DNA of 64,000 bases from JAXLYE01 sp046351595 (lineage in GTDB: Bacteria > Myxococcota_A > Polyangia > Palsa-1104 > JAEUJZ01). Both the position numbers and the translations under genes were made by a program. The notes below the pieces were generated by a model. It was given only the letters and a program-made list of their open reading frames with translations, searched no databases and was not told where the DNA came from. Positions 63,889 to 64,000 of this stretch are shown here, piece after piece. The stretch lies in the NCBI GenBank assembly GCA_046351595.1, contig JAXLYE010000009.1:1-64000 (forward strand), written 5' to 3'. Positions within the stretch are counted from its first letter, which is position 1. Every line of letters begins with the position of its first letter.

Positions 63889-64000
63889 TATCGCTCGCTT
63901 GCTGTGGGCGGCCTGCCTTCTCAGAAAACTAGCCCCACATCTCGGTGCGTCCAGTTTGAACTGCTGGGGCGCGCGGCACAGCCGGTTAGTCTGCGGATTC

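Noticed and set aside
1..64000. CRISPR arrays, tRNA and rRNA genes, insertion-sequence transposases
   Set aside because: I looked for regularly spaced repeats, cloverleaf ends near the integrases and transposase motifs and saw none.

Overview
This 64 kb, high-GC window (about 65-70% G+C over most of its length) reads as chromosome of a myxobacterium-like bacterium (Myxococcota). The basis is the density of Ser/Thr protein kinases with PEGA, TPR and HEAT extensions, an ADYC-type lipoprotein, a CheB-CheR-PAS-histidine kinase-receiver hybrid, and a Gram-negative TamA/TamB pair. I see no tRNA, rRNA or CRISPR array.

Layout. 0.1-2.8 kb: a transmembrane Ser/Thr kinase with a degenerate kinase domain in front of an intact one. 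3.26-26.87 kb: a 23.6 kb, same-strand defence cluster. It holds a complete Wadjet operon (jetA, jetB, jetC, jetD), a small helix-turn-helix gene, and a complete BREX type 1 operon (brxA, brxB, brxC, pglX, pglZ, brxL) with a DUF1016/YhcG-type nuclease between pglX and pglZ. Most junctions overlap or are under 25 nt, so Wadjet and BREX may be co-transcribed. pglX has a low-GC central segment, suggesting exchange of its target-recognition part. 26.9-32.3 kb: accessory genes. These are a reverse-strand XRE regulator, a small unknown gene, a single-chain nucleotidyltransferase-HEPN protein with an Rpn-like tail, a non-coding stretch with inverted clusters of GCAARGGTCGC, a zinc-ribbon protein with a duplicated uncharacterised domain, and a JAMM-like candidate effector followed by a lipoprotein.

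32.4-39.3 kb: two related tyrosine recombinases pointing at each other. Between them lie a TPR/two-helix membrane protein, a chlorophyllase-like lipoprotein that lacks the nucleophile serine, and an intact Ser/Thr kinase. Just outside the second recombinase a kinase-TPR gene starts abruptly in its catalytic loop. A second kinase-HEAT gene at 43.7 kb is cut at its DFG motif. Each break is preceded by a related GGACGG-containing hairpin.

39.3-51.9 kb: a signalling cluster with the two 5'-truncated kinases, an ADYC lipoprotein, a full-length pseudokinase with HEAT-like repeats, a PEGA/TPR membrane protein and a lipoprotein. 51.9-57.1 kb: the CheB/CheR hybrid kinase and an FRG-domain protein. 57.1-63.9 kb: tamA-tamB for outer-membrane protein assembly.

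How the parts may work together: Wadjet cleaves small circular (plasmid) DNA by SMC-like loop extrusion, while BREX methylates self DNA and blocks phage replication. Together they would cover both plasmids and phages. The flanking HTH, HEPN, FRG and effector-like genes fit a defence island next to an integration-prone region. All functional calls are by reading motifs; no database search was run.
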